From: Arthrobacter sp. zg-Y1110
GTDB lineage: Bacteria; Actinomycetota; Actinomycetes; Actinomycetales; Micrococcaceae
DNA: 64,000 nucleotides
NCBI RefSeq assembly: GCF_025244865.1
Contig: NZ_CP104272.1
Span: forward strand, 1,736,001-1,800,000
Reading direction: 5' to 3'
Shown here: positions 62,988 through 64,000 of the stretch, piece by piece
How positions within the stretch are numbered: position 1 is the stretch's first letter
Layout of the letters: each line of letters opens with the position of its first letter
Program-made: the position numbers and the translations under genes
The notes under the pieces: model-generated
The model's database searches: none
Told to the model about the DNA's origin: nothing
The model's input: only the letters and a program-made list of their open reading frames with translations

Positions 62988-63404
62988 ATGACGCCTGACA
63001 CAACCCCCGTAACCGCACCGACCCCCGCCGGCAACGACGCCGGTGTGCTGGCAGGGGTCCGGATTGACGCTTCCAGCTCGGTGCCGCCCTACGAACAGCT
63101 CCGCCTGCAGATCCTGGACGCCGTGAACGAGGGGCGCCTCGCCATTGGGACCCGGCTTCCACCGGTGCGTGCACTGGCCGGACACCTCGGACTGGCCGTG
63201 AACACGGTGGCGAAGGCCTACCGGGAGCTGGAGCAGGCGCAGGTCGTCACCACGCGGTCCCGCGCCGGCACTGTTGTCGCGGCGGGCGGCGACACCGGCC
63301 GCGGCCGGGTGGCCGAAGCTGCCGCTGCGTATGCCGCAGCGGTGCGGGCCAACGGCGTCTCGGATGACGACGCCGTGTCCCTCCTGCGGGCGGCCCTGGG
63401 CTAA
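62988..63404 (+). CDS. GntR-family regulator (YtrA type)
   Basis: 138 residues with an N-terminal winged helix (PPYEQLRLQILDAV, LPPVRALAGHLGLAVNTVAKAYRELE) and a very short C-terminal helical tail, the YtrA layout without a large ligand-binding domain. YtrA-type genes usually sit beside ABC transporters and repress them, and here it follows the exporter by 9 bp. ATG at 62988 lies 6 nt after TAGCAT, where the TAG is also the stop of the exporter gene. Confidence 0.88.
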   Translation: MTPDTTPVTAPTPAGNDAGVLAGVRIDASSSVPPYEQLRLQILDAVNEGRLAIGTRLPPVRALAGHLGLAVNTVAKAYRELEQAQVVTTRSRAGTVVAAGGDTGRGRVAEAAAAYAAAVRANGVSDDDAVSLLRAALG

Positions 63405-63456
63405 ACGGTCACTCAGCTTCCGGGCTGCGCCCCAGCACAGCATCCCACTCGGTGGT

Positions 63457-63495
63457 GCTGCTGGTGCCGGTGGGACCTCAGGAACTACCAGCAGC
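63457..63495. repeat. 9-bp inverted repeat before uvrA
   Basis: GCTGCTGGT and ACCAGCAGC with a 21-nt loop, in the gap 63405-63650, which otherwise holds only the SOS box and the uvrA promoter. No U-tract. Possibly a weak terminator of the exporter operon. Confidence 0.35.
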
Positions 63496-63607
63496 CCCTA
63501 ACCGTGGGACCCCGTGCACGCGTGCGATGCAGCCCCGGCAGCTCCAAAGGCCCGCAGCCAGGGACCCCCGCACCGGCTCCGCTTCGCCCGCGGCGAAACC
63601 CGGGGGG

Positions 63608-63623
63608 TCGAATACTTTTTCGA
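63608..63623 (+). promoter_or_regulatory. LexA (SOS) box before uvrA
   Basis: TCGAATACTTTTTCGA matches the actinobacterial LexA consensus TCGAAC-N4-GTTCGA at 10 of 12 positions, the two mismatches being symmetrical. It lies 28-43 bp before the uvrA start, over the -35 region of a TACAGT (63638-63643) promoter. Confidence 0.75.
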
Positions 63624-63650
63624 ATCGGCGTTTGAACTACAGTGGAAAAC

Positions 63651-64000
63651 GTGCCTAAATCGACTCTTCCGACGGCTGACACCACGTTCGTGCCGCATAA
63701 AGCCAATGACCTTTCCCGCCTGGTAGTGAAAGGTGCGCGCGAGCACAACCTCCGCAACGTTGACCTGGACCTGCCGCGGGACGCCATGATCGTGTTCACC
63801 GGCCTGTCCGGCTCGGGCAAATCCTCCCTGGCGTTCGACACCATCTTCGCGGAGGGGCAGCGGCGTTACGTCGAGTCCCTGTCCGCCTATGCGCGCATGT
63901 TCCTCGGCCAGGTGGACAAGCCCGACGTCGACTTCATCGAGGGGCTTTCACCCGCCGTCTCGATCGATCAGAAGTCCACCAGCAAGAACCCGCGGTCCAC
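63651..64000 (+). CDS. uvrA: Excinuclease ABC subunit A, 5' part
   Basis: The gene runs past the window end. Only the N-terminal about 116 residues are seen: [17 protein letters not shown], the first Walker [15 protein letters not shown] and [20 protein letters not shown]. ATPase that recognises DNA lesions and loads UvrB. GTG at 63651 is 7 nt after TACAGT, with no Shine-Dalgarno. A second in-frame GTG at 63642 is too close to the -10. Confidence 0.95.
   Translation, partial: MPKSTLPTADTTFVPHKANDLSRLVVKGAREHNLRNVDLDLPRDAMIVFTGLSGSGKSSLAFDTIFAEGQRRYVESLSAYARMFLGQVDKPDVDFIEGLSPAVSIDQKSTSKNPRS

Overview
The window looks like chromosomal DNA of a high-GC actinobacterium, most plausibly a Micrococcaceae (Arthrobacter-like) species. 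This is an inference from strongly GC-ending codons, many starts with a TAnnnT -10 box 6-7 nt upstream and no Shine-Dalgarno, an Eis-type acetyltransferase, an RlmG/RsmC-like methylase, a Ski2-type helicase with a DUF3516-like tail, and the backbone order polA - rpsA - coaE - uvrB - metallo-beta-lactamase (reverse strand) - uvrA, which is also found in mycobacteria. I saw no rRNA, tRNA, CRISPR array, transposase, integrase or phage gene.

Layout. 0.1-6.6 kb: small membrane ORF, type-B carboxylesterase, dihydrolipoyl dehydrogenase, DUF4389 membrane protein, an unknown protein and an acyl-CoA thioesterase. 6.7-11.1 kb: four glycosyltransferases on mixed strands. 11.1-15.2 kb: GH3 glycosidase and an ABC1/UbiB-type kinase. 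15.3-20.4 kb: a quinate/shikimate catabolic cluster with transporter, dehydrogenase, 3-dehydroshikimate dehydratase and IclR regulator. 20.4-24.4 kb: gadB-gadC-glsA, a self-contained acid-resistance operon that turns glutamine into glutamate and then GABA. 24.7-30.7 kb: Hsp20, an MFS pump fused to beta-sandwich domains, a PiT phosphate transporter with a small membrane partner, an Old Yellow Enzyme and a DHFR-like reductase. 30.7-37.1 kb: PaaI thioesterase, polA, Eis-like acetyltransferase and rpsA with a long leader. 37.3-47.7 kb: a block between rpsA and coaE that holds a small membrane protein coupled to an unusual NAD-dependent ligase, a LacI / GH1 / sugar-ABC operon, a methyltransferase and a YigZ protein. 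47.8-64 kb: coaE, uvrB, an unknown membrane protein with a Nudix gene, a peptidase, GNAT and helicase run, tam, a metallo-hydrolase, a heterodimeric ABC exporter with a GntR regulator, and the 5' end of uvrA.

How genes work together. The sugar operon is the best-resolved regulatory unit. Two identical 14-bp palindromes flank a TTGACA-17-TAGCCT promoter, and the last gene of the run is the LacI regulator. The quinate/shikimate genes are divergent around an intergenic region with 12-bp tandem repeats and a 12-bp perfect palindrome. The gad operon couples decarboxylase, antiporter and glutaminase. A near-consensus LexA box precedes uvrA.

The most unusual items are: the accessory ligase with two of its five expected NMN-contact residues replaced; the MFS-beta-sandwich fusion; a probable 21-codon leaderless upstream ORF before an unrecognised membrane protein; three convergent gene pairs that share one CTAG as both stop codons; and the high density of leaderless-type starts.
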